A stretch of DNA of 64,000 bases from Durusdinium trenchii (GCA_963970005.1 CAXAMN010026450.1:471523-535522), one strand, 5' to 3'; counted from the first letter of the stretch, positions 35,585 through 47,200 are shown. Notes: generated by a model from the letters alone, not told the origin. Numbers and translations are program-made.

Positions 35585-38227
35585 TCAACCATTCGTGAGT
35601 TGTCGCATGTAGTCAGCGCCGACAAAGCCAATGTAGTCCTTGATGAGCTCAACGTTCCTCGGATTTCCCGCTCGGATCTGCTCCTCGAAGATCTTCAATT
35701 TCTGTGCTTGGATATCGGATACCTCTATGCCATAGTAGCGGCATGCAACGAGGATCTCCTTCGTGACATTCTTCCGCTCCGATTTGATGGCGGGACTAAT
35801 GTCGATGAATTTGTATGGAGCGGCACTTTCGTCATCTGGTTTCTGGTAGTAACTATATCGGCTCGCTCCGAAGGTCTTCCTGATCAAGCGTCTGATGAAA
35901 TTTGAGATGAATGCCAGTTTCTCGATGATCTCTTCCTGGGTCTCAGACCTTCGAGCCTTTGGATCACTCATGTTACGCCGAGTGCTGCCGACCTCTTTGA
36001 GGTACTTGTGGCTAAGCCCGCAGCGGATTGCAGTGATCATCATCGGGTGAACAACGTGGGCTTGGAATTCATAGATCTGCCACGCTTCTGTTGCATACAC
36101 GTCGTTGGTCCATTTGCTCATGCCTACGACCTCGGCTCTCTGGAGACGTCTTGGAAACCCAGTATCCGGATCATTCGGTACTATTGGCCATCTATTGTAC
36201 GGAGTGTCATGCCGCTGTCCATCGTCGAACTTTCGCAGTACGTCTTCACGACTCTCAAAGCAGTTGATGTCGAACGTCGCGTTGGCCAAGCTCTTGATCA
36301 ACTTCATCAACCTCAGATCAAATTGCTGTGTGACTGCAAAGTTGTGGTCGATGGGGATCGCAGCTTCTTGTGGCAATTCGTCAATTGCGAAGGGGAAAGG
36401 CTGCGGAAGTTCATTCCCGTATCCATCTTGAGGGACCTCCCGATATTCGGGTTCGCCTTCAGCTTCGTCCGGTCGTTCCTTCAAAATGATAGGAACTTCC
36501 TCCTCTTCCTCTCCTTCGGATTCCTCGACCTCAATGACCTCTTCGGCTGTCTTGCGTGCATTCTTGATGACTTCATCGATGTTTGCATCTGCAGCAGAAG
36601 TTGCTTCACCGGAAGAACTGGCTGGGACATCTTTCGGAGGTGATCGTTGATTGCGGTCCCTTGTCTCCTTGGGTACCACATGCGTGAGTTTCCCATTCGC
36701 GATCAAAACCGCTACGCAGTGCGGACATATCGTCAATCGCACATCGACTTCGCCAAGACAGTTAGGACACGGTCTTGAGTCATAGTCTTTCATTGCCCGG
36801 CGGTACACGATTTCCTCAAAGATTTCCTGCCACTCGGTGCTATCATATTCTGGGTAGACACCACTCTCCTCGATCATACCCAACAGTTTTGAGATTTTGG
36901 CGTCGTCCTCGGAGTAGGTATCGTCCTGAACCTCAACCGCTAAACTCTCAAGCTTTTGAAAGCGTGGGATCATGATCGGGTTTCCGTATTTGGACTCCAG
37001 AACAAGGTAGCTTCCAGGGTCGGGTTCCCTATTGAGTAACCTGATCCATTCGATCTCCTCAGGCTGTCCGGGTTCCGCATTGTCGCATTGCAACCATGCC
37101 CCTTTAACCTCATCGAAGGGAACGACGTTCTCAACCAATAGAGAGCCAGTCGCTGAGATGAGAAGTCCGTACTCCTGCAGCTTCCACACCGGAATGTAGA
37201 GAACCACTGGGCGATCACTCAATGCGACCTTACGACCCAGCCAAGGTTTTCCCTTGTAGCCCTGCTCCCAGGCCCATGGCGGAAAACATGTGAAGTGGAT
37301 AGAATCCCTTCCCGATGAACCGAGACCTCCTGGCACTAGCCCCCGTCGCGTGATTGAAGTCAGCGCTCCAAGGTTGGTAGCGTGAAATGCAGTCACCATA
37401 GATAGGGCCATGTCGTTGGTCATTCTCGATCCAATGTGGTCGATGTTAATGGTAACGTCATAACCTCCGCCGTCCATTGAGTGTGCTGAGGTTGCTCTTA
37501 CGGCCACGGGAAAGCACCATCCATCGCTATGGTGGAGTCTTCCTTTAGAGATTCCCATGCCCTTGAGTTCGTCAATCCATTCCTTCTCCATCGGGTCATC
37601 AGGGTCATTGAGTTCATCAGGGTGAATGCGGACTGCCAGCATTTGGAATCTGATCCTCTTGGTTATGCGGAAACACTCATAGTTCTGGTCGAAGTACTTC
37701 TCCAAGCGCGCCTTCTTGGTCACGATATCTATGTTGCCATAGTGATAACCGTCTTCCCAAGCCGCATTATCACCTAACAGGTCTTCCCACGACACCCATG
37801 CGCCTTCATCGCATTTGATTGGTGCGAGTCTTCCACCTGTCCTGAACTGGCGTCCAATTCGATGTCTCAACTTCGCTCCCAATCGACGACTCAGGGCTTG
37901 GCTCGCTTGGCTGTATTCAGGTACTCGACAGTCTGGAGTCGGATACTTGTGGTTGCCGTAGTCGGAGTTATTTGCAGCGAAAGTGACTCCGTTGATCGGT
38001 ACTAGTTCAACTTTCCCGACCATCGTCATGGGGTCGATCGGCTTGTATCCCTTCTCCCTCCGTGTCGGTAGGGGATAGAAGTGATGACATGCCTTTGGTG
38101 TGAGGGAACTGGAGTGCACAAATGCCTTCTCTACAAATTCGTACACCACCCTCATATCCCTAGGGCCTGCTTCCGCAAGCTTCCGCCCATTGTAGGAATG
38201 TGTCCCTCCATTCGACTCCATCAGCAC
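35585..38227 (-). CDS. Element B ORF5: KptA/Tpt1 (RNA 2'-phosphotransferase)-like protein
   Basis: The frame has 880 codons. Residues about 115-145 (LRHRIGRQF ... EGAWVSWEDLL) resemble the N-terminal lobe of KptA/Tpt1. Residues about 278-375 resemble its ADP-ribosyltransferase-like lobe: FHATNLGALTSITRRGL, GRDSIHFTCFP, PVVLYIPVWKLQEYGLL and VENVVPFDEV. The spacing is longer than in cellular enzymes because of inserted segments. KptA/Tpt1 removes a 2'-phosphate from RNA using NAD+. A four-Cys zinc ribbon (CPNC...CPHC) lies at about residues 488-504. The remainder is charged linker and an unassigned helical C-terminal part. No ATG opens the frame: it begins in the overlap with ORF4, so expression probably needs the +1 shift at CCC-TAG (38165-38160). 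A first ATG lies three codons in. Confidence 0.72.
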   Translation of the reverse strand: MLMESNGGTHSYNGRKLAEAGPRDMRVVYEFVEKAFVHSSSLTPKACHHFYPLPTRREKGYKPIDPMTMVGKVELVPINGVTFAANNSDYGNHKYPTPDCRVPEYSQASQALSRRLGAKLRHRIGRQFRTGGRLAPIKCDEGAWVSWEDLLGDNAAWEDGYHYGNIDIVTKKARLEKYFDQNYECFRITKRIRFQMLAVRIHPDELNDPDDPMEKEWIDELKGMGISKGRLHHSDGWCFPVAVRATSAHSMDGGGYDVTINIDHIGSRMTNDMALSMVTAFHATNLGALTSITRRGLVPGGLGSSGRDSIHFTCFPPWAWEQGYKGKPWLGRKVALSDRPVVLYIPVWKLQEYGLLISATGSLLVENVVPFDEVKGAWLQCDNAEPGQPEEIEWIRLLNREPDPGSYLVLESKYGNPIMIPRFQKLESLAVEVQDDTYSEDDAKISKLLGMIEESGVYPEYDSTEWQEIFEEIVYRRAMKDYDSRPCPNCLGEVDVRLTICPHCVAVLIANGKLTHVVPKETRDRNQRSPPKDVPASSSGEATSAADANIDEVIKNARKTAEEVIEVEESEGEEEEEVPIILKERPDEAEGEPEYREVPQDGYGNELPQPFPFAIDELPQEAAIPIDHNFAVTQQFDLRLMKLIKSLANATFDINCFESREDVLRKFDDGQRHDTPYNRWPIVPNDPDTGFPRRLQRAEVVGMSKWTNDVYATEAWQIYEFQAHVVHPMMITAIRCGLSHKYLKEVGSTRRNMSDPKARRSETQEEIIEKLAFISNFIRRLIRKTFGASRYSYYQKPDDESAAPYKFIDISPAIKSERKNVTKEILVACRYYGIEVSDIQAQKLKIFEEQIRAGNPRNVELIKDYIGFVGADYMRQLTNG
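38160..38168 (-). promoter_or_regulatory. Candidate +1 frameshift site AGG CCC TAG between ORF4 and ORF5
   Basis: ORF4 ends AGG CCC TAG. ORF5 is open through the same bases one nucleotide forward (GGC CCT AGG GAT). A proline codon of pure C followed by a stop is the kind of site where a +1 slip occurs in antizyme-type genes. Confidence 0.5.
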
Positions 38228-41210
38228 TTTCGATCAAGGTGAATCCGTCATGGTCGAACATCGTCACGACTCTTGCTTTCAACATTTCTTTTCGCCTGAA
38301 CTCGCTGTCGACCTTCCTATCTGGAGTAGGCGATGCTCTCTGCTTCTTCTTCTTAGGCTCCTCGGTTGGATGTCCAGATGGTACATCGTCGGGTGCAACC
38401 TCTCCCTTCACTCTCTTCTTCCAATCACTCAACACTGAGGTGACTGTAGGTGAAGATGAAGGGGTCTTCTCGCAATTGAGAGTTGTGTGTCCCGACTTCA
38501 TGCAGTGGATGCAGAATTCTGCTTGCCCGATCTTCTTCTCAAATTCGTCGATGGCTTGCAGTATTGATGTCTTCGGGTCGGACATGTCAACGTCTTGCTC
38601 CTCCTTCTCCTGTTCACATTCAGTCTCCATATCGACACCTTCGGCCTCGGGCTGGTCAGTAGCCTCTGTTCCCTGTTCTGGTTCTTTCCCAATTTCGAAG
38701 AAGTGGTCGATGTCGAATTCAGGAGGCGGCATGGTCCTCATGCGAACGAGAATCAGTGCCACGTTTGCCGCCTCATCAGAGTGCGGGTCCAAGGTCCTGA
38801 TCGTCGATCGCTTTCGGTTCTCATACGTTGTCCTGTCGTACAGCGATGCAGTGACGCGTTTGATGGATTCTTCTAATCCCGTCCTCAAAGCTTCGATGTC
38901 ACCCCATCCCTTGAACATGTACCGGAAGAGTTGAGCAATTTCGAACATGCCCAGCAGCGCTTCCACCATGTCACCTACCCGTTCCTCCGTGGGATCATCT
39001 CCGAATATAGTGCGGAATACATCGGGCTCCAGTATGGTCTTGAGGTATTTGGTGTAGCACACGTTGCCAAGGTCATAGGATCCCTGGTAGTACTTGGCGC
39101 TGCCGACTATCTGCTTTTCCACATGGATGCTGGGTCCTCTCCTCGTTTTGAAGAAGTTCTCCGTCATTGTTGATGACAACCTGATCCCCCCGAAGAACGA
39201 GATTTCCTTCTGGAAACCTGGATTCTCGTTAAAGATGATCATCGCCTCGTGTAAGAACTTCATCAAGTCTTCGTGCGGGTTCATCTCGGAGATCATGACG
39301 ATGGGAGAGGATACCGTTTGCCCCATGCCGAAGTTGTGAAGCAATCGAGCACATGCATGAAATCGCTTCTGGACGTAGTCTTCTGCGGACATCCCACGGC
39401 ATCTATTTGCTGCTCCGTTGATGCATTCTGCATAGCAATCGTCTTTCAAATTGCAGACCAGACAGTAATCGCAGCAAATTTCCTCACCCTCCTTGAAGTC
39501 ATCAATGACGTACCATCTTTGAGTCCTCGAGTATATTGGTTCTGGCTGAAGGACTCCCCAGTACTCATCCATCCATGGCATTTTGTTCTCTCTCCTTACC
39601 TTCTCCCTCTTCCTCCGCTCGGACTCATTCTCACCTGAAGGCTCCGCAGTGGACTGATATGCATGGCTTCCTCTTACGGAATCTCCGAACAAGTACTGAT
39701 ACAACCTCTCTTTGTCCTGCAACACGTGTTCCAAGTTGGGATCATGGAGGCTATTCGCTTCAGTCAAGGGATCCGGTGCCATAAAACAAGAAGCAAGCAT
39801 CTTTTCTCTGAACAAGTACTTTTCCATGACAGCGTGGACCAAAGAGGTTCCAGACTTCATAGAGTAGGGGTGACCGCTTCCGGCGACCGAAATGGCCCGC
39901 CAGAATCTGTCCGACGTTGTGGACATCATGCCATTCAGCGATAGCTCGTCCTTGATCATGTTGGCGATCTTACCGAACGAACCGACGGCATGGTGAAACT
40001 CCACGTCTGCGCAAATCCTCACGAAGGTAGGTAGTTGGCAGCATGCGTCAAGCTTGACGATCACATCCCTGAGTCTCGGAACGAAGTCCATGGGGGCAAT
40101 CACAGTCTTGTATGTCCCCTTCTCGCCCGCAGTCACCAGATTGCTAAATGACAACCACACATGGATGGAGGTGGGTTCATGACGTTTGACATCATCAATT
40201 CGATCACGAACGAAGTCGATGAAGCCATATGGATCCGTCGTCGCTCCTTTCTTGTACTCAGGCGTACAAGACATGTTGATGACCTTGTCCCATCCAAGTG
40301 ACAATAAGCTCTGGGCGAACACTGTCTGCTTTCCGGAATTCGATTTGGTGATGTACTCGAAGTCAGACATCAAAATCACCTTACTGGTCTTCATGGCGCC
40401 GATGAACTCACAGTGCACACTCTCACCGTCGATGGTGCGAGTTGCTGGCTGACACGTGACACTTGGGATGAAGCCCTTCAAGGTCTCACGCATCCTCAGC
40501 TCCAATTCCGCTTCATCAGTCACCTTGGTTTCCATTGGGTAGCAAAGGTTGTACAGCGTTCTCGGAGATGGTAGCCCTCCAGCAAGTGACACTTGTGTTG
40601 AGTCGTAGATGTTGGCATATTGAGCGAACCAATGGGCGTCTTCTTTGTAGTAGTTCCGATTGATCACCGTCTCTTGGTACTCCCCATGCCAAAACATCAA
40701 ATACGACGTCAACCTTCGTAAGTACTGCAACCATGTCATCTGTCCGTTAACGGTACAGGGACCTTCTACGATGTGCCCGGATGGCACCTGATTGGCGCTG
40801 ACCATCGCGTAGACCTTCATGTCTCGCGAAAAATAGTCCTTCCCAAACACGTAGTATTTGGATGACCCCATCGGTAACGGCATTCTAAACCATGTAGTGA
40901 CTGAGACGTCCCTTGATGCCGCACCGGTGGATTCTGATCCACCTGTCCTTCCCCACCGCTTGGAGGACGCCGGCCCATGTCCAGTTGAACTGTCGGAAGG
41001 ACGCTCCGAAAAGTTCTGCTGTTCAAATGTCGACGACGGTGGAGGAGGTCTTGGCGCGCGAGGCATTGGTTTGGCCTTCGGCCTAGCAAAGTCACCGTAG
41101 ATCTGAAGCGGCGGGCACCACTTTGGCCTATGAGCAACGTCAGGGGGGCTCAGGACCTTCACTTTCCACCATGTCCCAAAATGGTAACGAGGGGATGACT
41201 TTGTCCTCAA
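38160..41210 (-). CDS. Element B ORF4: large protein with a CCHC zinc knuckle
   Basis: The frame has 1016 codons and no known enzyme family that I can name. The N-terminus is Pro-rich. Residues about 290-470 form a globular-looking stretch (SKVILMSDFEYIT ... SIHVWLSFSNLV). A Cys-rich cluster (CCDYCLVCNLKDDCYAEC) lies at about residues 578-595. Near residues 898-912 FCIHCMKSGHTTLNC fits the retroviral CX2CX4HX4C knuckle, which binds nucleic acid. It is followed by a Lys-rich tail. The frame overlaps ORF3 by 71 nt and starts without an ATG, so it is probably reached by a +1 shift at CCC-TGA (41145-41140). It ends AGG CCC TAG. Confidence 0.6.
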   Translation of the reverse strand: MRTKSSPRYHFGTWWKVKVLSPPDVAHRPKWCPPLQIYGDFARPKAKPMPRAPRPPPPSSTFEQQNFSERPSDSSTGHGPASSKRWGRTGGSESTGAASRDVSVTTWFRMPLPMGSSKYYVFGKDYFSRDMKVYAMVSANQVPSGHIVEGPCTVNGQMTWLQYLRRLTSYLMFWHGEYQETVINRNYYKEDAHWFAQYANIYDSTQVSLAGGLPSPRTLYNLCYPMETKVTDEAELELRMRETLKGFIPSVTCQPATRTIDGESVHCEFIGAMKTSKVILMSDFEYITKSNSGKQTVFAQSLLSLGWDKVINMSCTPEYKKGATTDPYGFIDFVRDRIDDVKRHEPTSIHVWLSFSNLVTAGEKGTYKTVIAPMDFVPRLRDVIVKLDACCQLPTFVRICADVEFHHAVGSFGKIANMIKDELSLNGMMSTTSDRFWRAISVAGSGHPYSMKSGTSLVHAVMEKYLFREKMLASCFMAPDPLTEANSLHDPNLEHVLQDKERLYQYLFGDSVRGSHAYQSTAEPSGENESERRKREKVRRENKMPWMDEYWGVLQPEPIYSRTQRWYVIDDFKEGEEICCDYCLVCNLKDDCYAECINGAANRCRGMSAEDYVQKRFHACARLLHNFGMGQTVSSPIVMISEMNPHEDLMKFLHEAMIIFNENPGFQKEISFFGGIRLSSTMTENFFKTRRGPSIHVEKQIVGSAKYYQGSYDLGNVCYTKYLKTILEPDVFRTIFGDDPTEERVGDMVEALLGMFEIAQLFRYMFKGWGDIEALRTGLEESIKRVTASLYDRTTYENRKRSTIRTLDPHSDEAANVALILVRMRTMPPPEFDIDHFFEIGKEPEQGTEATDQPEAEGVDMETECEQEKEEQDVDMSDPKTSILQAIDEFEKKIGQAEFCIHCMKSGHTTLNCEKTPSSSPTVTSVLSDWKKRVKGEVAPDDVPSGHPTEEPKKKKQRASPTPDRKVDSEFRRKEMLKARVVTMFDHDGFTLIESADGVEWRDTFLQWAEACGSRP
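41140..41151 (-). promoter_or_regulatory. Candidate +1 frameshift site GAG CCC CCC TGA between ORF3 and ORF4
   Basis: ORF3 ends GAG CCC CCC TGA followed by C. ORF4 reads AGC CCC CCT GAC across the same bases, one nucleotide forward. A six-C run directly before TGA allows the P-site tRNA to re-pair. Confidence 0.5.
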
Positions 41211-44200
41211 TTTTCTTCTTCATCTCCTCGATGTATTCGGTGTAGGATTTGAAGGCGCTGCTCCGCCGGTTGTACTCATTTTGCCTTCCGCTCTCCGCCG
41301 CAGCTGCGTTGTACTGAACTCGAAACATTGTGGGTTCAACCGGGATCCACTCATTGATCATCGGCATGACCTTTTCCCTCATGAATCTGAGCTCTTCTGG
41401 TATTATCAGGGCTACCGGAGGCTTGCAGTTGTCAAGGTATTGTACCATTACACTCATGGAGCCTAGAAAGGTCTCCATATGGTTCTGAGCCGCCGACCTG
41501 TATTTTGGCAGCCCTCTCTTCCTGGCAATCAGGTCCTCGAGCACATCGATCACGTGGATCTTGTCCATCGCGTTGTCCGAGTTGTGGACCCTTATTGCCA
41601 GTGCCATGTTGCGGACTTCTCTGTTCACCGTGTCTATCAGCTCTTTCACCTTCTCCTTCGCGTTTCGACTGGTGAGTTTGTCAGAGGTGTGATAGAAGAT
41701 CGAGCTGAAGATCGTGTAGTAACTCTCGAGGCAGGTGGCATAGACGTGATCCGACGGATCCGCGGCTTCACGCATGTTCATGCTCTCATTGGCCGACCCG
41801 GACAGGTTCCTCCATTGCTGGTAGGCAACCATAGTGTCATTGAGTCTGCCGCTGTTGATGAAGTCGCGGACGTCGTCCCATAAGTCATCGATCGCCCCAA
41901 TCTCCTCAGGCTCCACGAGGTAGCGAGAAAGGTTGCTGAAAACCCCACTCGCATCGTTCCCGAAGCGCCCCTTAATGGTGGCCATGGATAGCTTATAGCG
42001 TCTTGCCAAGTCGCCAGTTTTCTCTTTCTTCTCTTCCTCGTTCATGTAGCCCACTAGCTTCTTCAGTGAAGCGGTCAAGAACTTGGTGTCATCGGATTTT
42101 GTCCTGGACATTGCATAGTTGATGGATAACGGGACGAGCGGAGGAATGCCAACGGCAATCCATGCTTCAACCACATCCAACCCATGCGTACTCCTTGACA
42201 TCCTTGGAGGTAGGGTGATCTGCCCTCTCTCCTTCATCTCAACCAGGCCATCGAGGATCTTGATGATGAAAGTCGGGTAGCCGCTCGTGTTGCTGTTATA
42301 GTTCATGACACCACCAACAGAAGCCATAGCCACGTCGCTGAAGCGTACGGGTGAAGCAGTGCTGTGGTCACACAAACAAATACAACATGCCTGAAAATCA
42401 TGAATGCCATGTGGTTCGATCCGTCGTACGTGTGATATTTGTGTCCCATGTTCATCACATGTGTATACAGTCTCGTTTGATGTTGCATCACACACTGATC
42501 GTTCGTTGAAGGAACTACCCAAGGCTCGAATCATAAGGCACGGAACGGCATGCATCATCTTCTCAGACTTCTGGAATGCAGCGATTCTCTTGGTCACGGT
42601 CTTCAGGATGATGCCGACTATCTTCTTATTATATAATTGAGTAGTCTTAGTGTATTTACCTGCACAATCTCTATGACTATGGCTCTTGTCACATGTTCTG
42701 CTGAGCTGGTTGCCAAACTCAAGATTCCATGATACAATCTTCCAAGGCTTCTTGATGAGTTTCTTGTCGGAATGCGAATCGTTGAACTCAGCGCCTAACC
42801 CGTACATACATCCATCAAACACATGACAGTCGCAATCAGTGCCGCTCAACAAACGTTGAACCCTTTGATCTTTCCAGTAGGCACAGTATCTTGGTAGTTC
42901 AAACAGTGCGGCGGCTCCGATCCTCAAAACACGAACCATGACAGTTTCAAAACGCTCCCAAAGGTCCCAGTATAGTGCTCGCTTAAGCTCTATAGATTTA
43001 GCTATCGCGTCGCTGACTTTAGCGTTGTATCTCGACCATGCCGATCCGCCTGTGCAGGGTCCCGCAAACATTACTGCATCCTTCTCCGAACGCACTGCCG
43101 CTAGCGCACGTGCAATTCCGTATGGTGAAGTGAGGTCATCGCTTTGAGATACAGTGACGATGGTGTAGTCGTGCTTCGCCGCTAAGTGGGTGAAGTGATT
43201 GCATTCCTCTGAACACAGTAGGATGAATGCGGGTTCTTTACCTATATCGTACAGATCGATTACCATCTGCTCGTCGCGGGCGGCTAGGTTGTGATCTTCT
43301 TCGCACAACACGAACTGGTACCGATATGCTATCTTCCCATCATGTCGTCTCAAGTTGACATCAACTATCCTGTGCTCTTTACTCTCCTCGCTCTTGGCTT
43401 TGCTAACGGAGACGAACGTTGGGACAATGATATCTTTCAATGGGATCGTTCTCATACGCTTTGGGGTGCTGCACAACGCTATCGCAGCCGATTTAGCTTC
43501 CTCGTTTTCCGATTCAGCGTTGTTTCCCCTAAGGGTGAACACAGTCTTGCCTGTCCATCGGAGGTGCGTTTTGGTATGCGTACCTCTACCTGAGTGTCGC
43601 CAATAGTCCTTGACACAATCCTCAAAATCTGATGACTCGAGCTGACTTCCTTGACGGTAAGTCATCCTGTCGTCTTTGATCCGTGACATGTCGACTGGAC
43701 AAGATGGCGCGTCACTCGGGCAGAACGCCTTTCTCCTAGGAGACGAGTGTATTCTTGTTAGCGTCTTAGCTTCTTCGTCTACCTCCCAATGATCGTGAAC
43801 TGAGTGCTCTTGCTCTTCAGGATCCGAAACAAAATTGTCGAAAATCATCGAAGACCCCCCATACCCCCCATTCCCCCCATGCACAAGGCGCGTCAGGGCG
43901 TTGAGCACGTGTAAGGCAGAGGTCGAGCAGTGATGAATCGACAAGTACAAGGACGAATCGCGGAGAGTCTGTTGCAACTCGCGACATTGGACAAGCGGAC
44001 GCAAGCTAAACAAAAGACGTGGAAGGGTCGCAGCGTCGAAATGACGAGACGCAGGAACGGACGCTTCGGGTAACGGAGAAGACAAAGGATGAAACTGAAA
44101 GAACGCACGTTCGACCCAACGGTCAAGCCGAACGGGTTCTAAGGTAGGGTCAACCTTATCCTCGATCTGTTGCCATTGCGCGTCCTGCAAGATCCAAGTG

Positions 44201-47200
44201 CTGCGAAGGTATGCCATATCAGGGGGAGCCCGTGGTGGACGCAGCCTGTACAGCTTGGGAGTACGAACCATAACGTAGGGGTCGCACACAGGGATCTCTT
44301 GCAGTCCCTCTTTGCTTGAAAGTCCCGGCTGATACAGGTGTGGCGGGACAATCGGAATGGTGGTGTAAGGATATGTGGGCACCTTACTGTAACGATCTTT
44401 CTGGAGCTGCTTGGCATAAGACAACCCATCATGAGTTGGCTTCATCAAGTCGAGCAATGCTTGGCTGCGCAGACCATCGTCGCTCAGTATATTGATCAAC
44501 ATGCACGCATGTTTCCATGAGTTGGCATCATCGAACCCTTTAGTGTGGATATCGGCAGCCATACGAGCAGTAACCTCATATACGAGCAACAGATAGTCAC
44601 GCTTGAACATCTCGTACAACCAAGTGATGGAAATACCATGAGTTCGCTCCATGTGACGCATCGTGGGGTTCCTCCCACTCCGCATAACATTAATCAACGC
44701 TTGATTATCGTCATAAAAGACTATCCGTGGTGGCGTCCTCATCAAAGTCTCCCATGCACTGATGCTTGGGATTCCAAGTGTCCTCAATGCGTAGTCCGCC
44801 GCGACAATCTCAGCCTCCGGGGTGGAGTGGCTAACGCATCCTTGACGTTTGCTACCTCCTGCCAACGGGAAGCGAGTTCGCTTGCCTTGGACATGCATGT
44901 GTGCACCGGAAGTCGACTTCAACGATTGACCACATCCTGCGTAGTCCGCATCTGCGAATAGGGCTAACGACAGGTCTGCTTTGGAATCACCGACCCAACC
45001 TACCATTTTCTGATCGGCTGAATGATGCACGTAACACATCAGGTGGTGCAATTTAGCATCGTCGGCAACTGTCCATTTTGTCACATTGCGAGCCAGCACA
45101 TTGATGGCCCTTAACAGGTCGAAACGCGCTATTCTAGCAGCGTACAACAGTTTCATTAGGAGACTAGCAGCATGAGGCGCTAGGGTACCACGAGGTTGCT
45201 CCTTCGCATCAGACTTGACGTCATCGTCTGTTGACCTGGCCTTGGAAGCTGCCTGGTCAGGCGAGAAACAAGTACCACACCATGTGCATGTGACAGCAAG
45301 TCCCTTTTGGGTACTGCATGGTGCTCTCGATGGATGATCCTTTGTGACATCCGGTAACATTGGCGTTGCAACTTTCTTCAATACTGTGTCCTTACCTACT
45401 ATATCGAGATATTTGACCACGCTCATTTTGAGCAGAGCGCTCATATCATATGTCATTGTAGTGACTTTGGAACCATCGGCCAATTTATCTTCGCCTTTCG
45501 ACAAAACACATCCTAAATACAATCCGACCTCGGTTTCCGGTTCAATGCGCAGCTTGGATCGGAGTAGGTCCCAACCTTTCTTCAAGTTCTCCTTGGGCCC
45601 TGCCAACTTCAAGTCGTCCACATATATCACTAACAGCAAGTCTAGCTTTTCGTGGTAATACATCGACGGCCATTCTGGTCCGACGGGTTTGAACTCCAAT
45701 GCACGTACAGATTCGTCGCAATGTTGCTCCCACATCGTTCCAGAGTCTGGATGTCCGTATAATGCTTTGTTCACACGACACATAGGACGTTTGAGACCCC
45801 TTCTGGTGATCTCCTCTTGCAAGTGCTTGGGCCACGCTTCCCACGGGAGTTCAGCCCAACACGGTACACCGCCCAATAATGCTTGGATATATGCTCGAAT
45901 GGCGTCTGCCACCTGCACATCATTACCTTCCAGGCAACCGTAGAAATCGGCCCATCGAGCAGCTTCGAATGTAGCTGGAGAGTTTCCAAGGTCTTGGAAC
46001 AATGCTGCCTCGAAGTTCTGGTTCTTCACCTGATCCCCGAGTAGAACCCCTCGCCCTTTGAACTTCCTCTTCGGGTCATCGTCAGGCAGTTGGTAGTTCT
46101 TTTCCACACATATTCCATGTACTCTTGCTAAGTGAACTTCTTCCCCTTTCTTCTTGGAGGTTGCCACTATCTCATCATATTCTCTCAGCCACGACCCGTC
46201 GAATGTTTCCTCATCCCAGAGTCCGCCCCACTCATCCAACATAGATTGCATTGCCTTCTTATTGGATAAGATCTCAGCACGGCTCACAGGTCTTGATACC
46301 ACAGCGTGGAACAACCTATTGCCCATAAGTTTTGGGCGATGTTGCGTGTCACGCACTACGCATGGCATCGTCGGAAATGGTTCATCAACTATATCGTTGT
46401 CAATGGGATCACCAGTGATGCAACAACATATCTGACCGTTCAGTGGATTGTAGACGTTCTCCGTCTTCCAAGCCGCCATAGCAAGATTGTCATCGCTGTC
46501 CTCCCACATGGCACTCTCGTCCCAATCGGTGAGGAATTCTTCATCACTGGGGACACACGTGGACTCGGATGTAAAGGATTTAGGTGACCATGGGTCCTCA
46601 TCATCATCAGTGTCCCACTCCATAAAGGTAGTAGGCATAGCCAAGCTTGGTCCACCTTCACCCTTCTCTTCCTCGCCCTTAGACTTCTTTTCTTTCTTGG
46701 ACTTCTTGTCCTTCTTGGTTTTCTTATCCTTCTTGTCCTTCTTGGACTTCTTTTCACTACCTCCTTCATCACCCTTCTTGACGTCTTCCAGGTCCTTCAA
46801 AAGTTCATCAGGCTCTTCGTCCTCCTTCTTATCCGTACTGCTCCCAAGTCCTTTTGCTTTCTTCGACAATCTATCCACAACCCTGTCTACATGCTTCCCG
46901 GCCTTCTTGGCTATAGCTCTATCTTTCACCGATAGCTTCTGCCATTCTTCAGGTGTAAGGTAGTCCTTGGGTCTTGGTGAGTTGTGGAAGAGTCGCCTTC
47001 CATCCGATCCCACTCTATATAGACGACCGTCCTTTGCGATCTTGACATGTTCGCCGTCGTTGTTCAAGTAAACTACGTTGTCACCTGGCCCCCCGACGGA
47101 GTAGTGATCGGGACCGGAGTAGTCCTCTTTCTTCTTCTCTGCGAGCTCCTCCGTTTTCTCATCCTCGATCGCGTCAATTTCGTTAGCTTTTGACTTCAGA

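Noticed and set aside
36008-36643. Long + strand frames inside element B (for example 211 and 244 codons)
   Set aside because: They are antisense shadows of ORF4 and ORF5 and show no family likeness.
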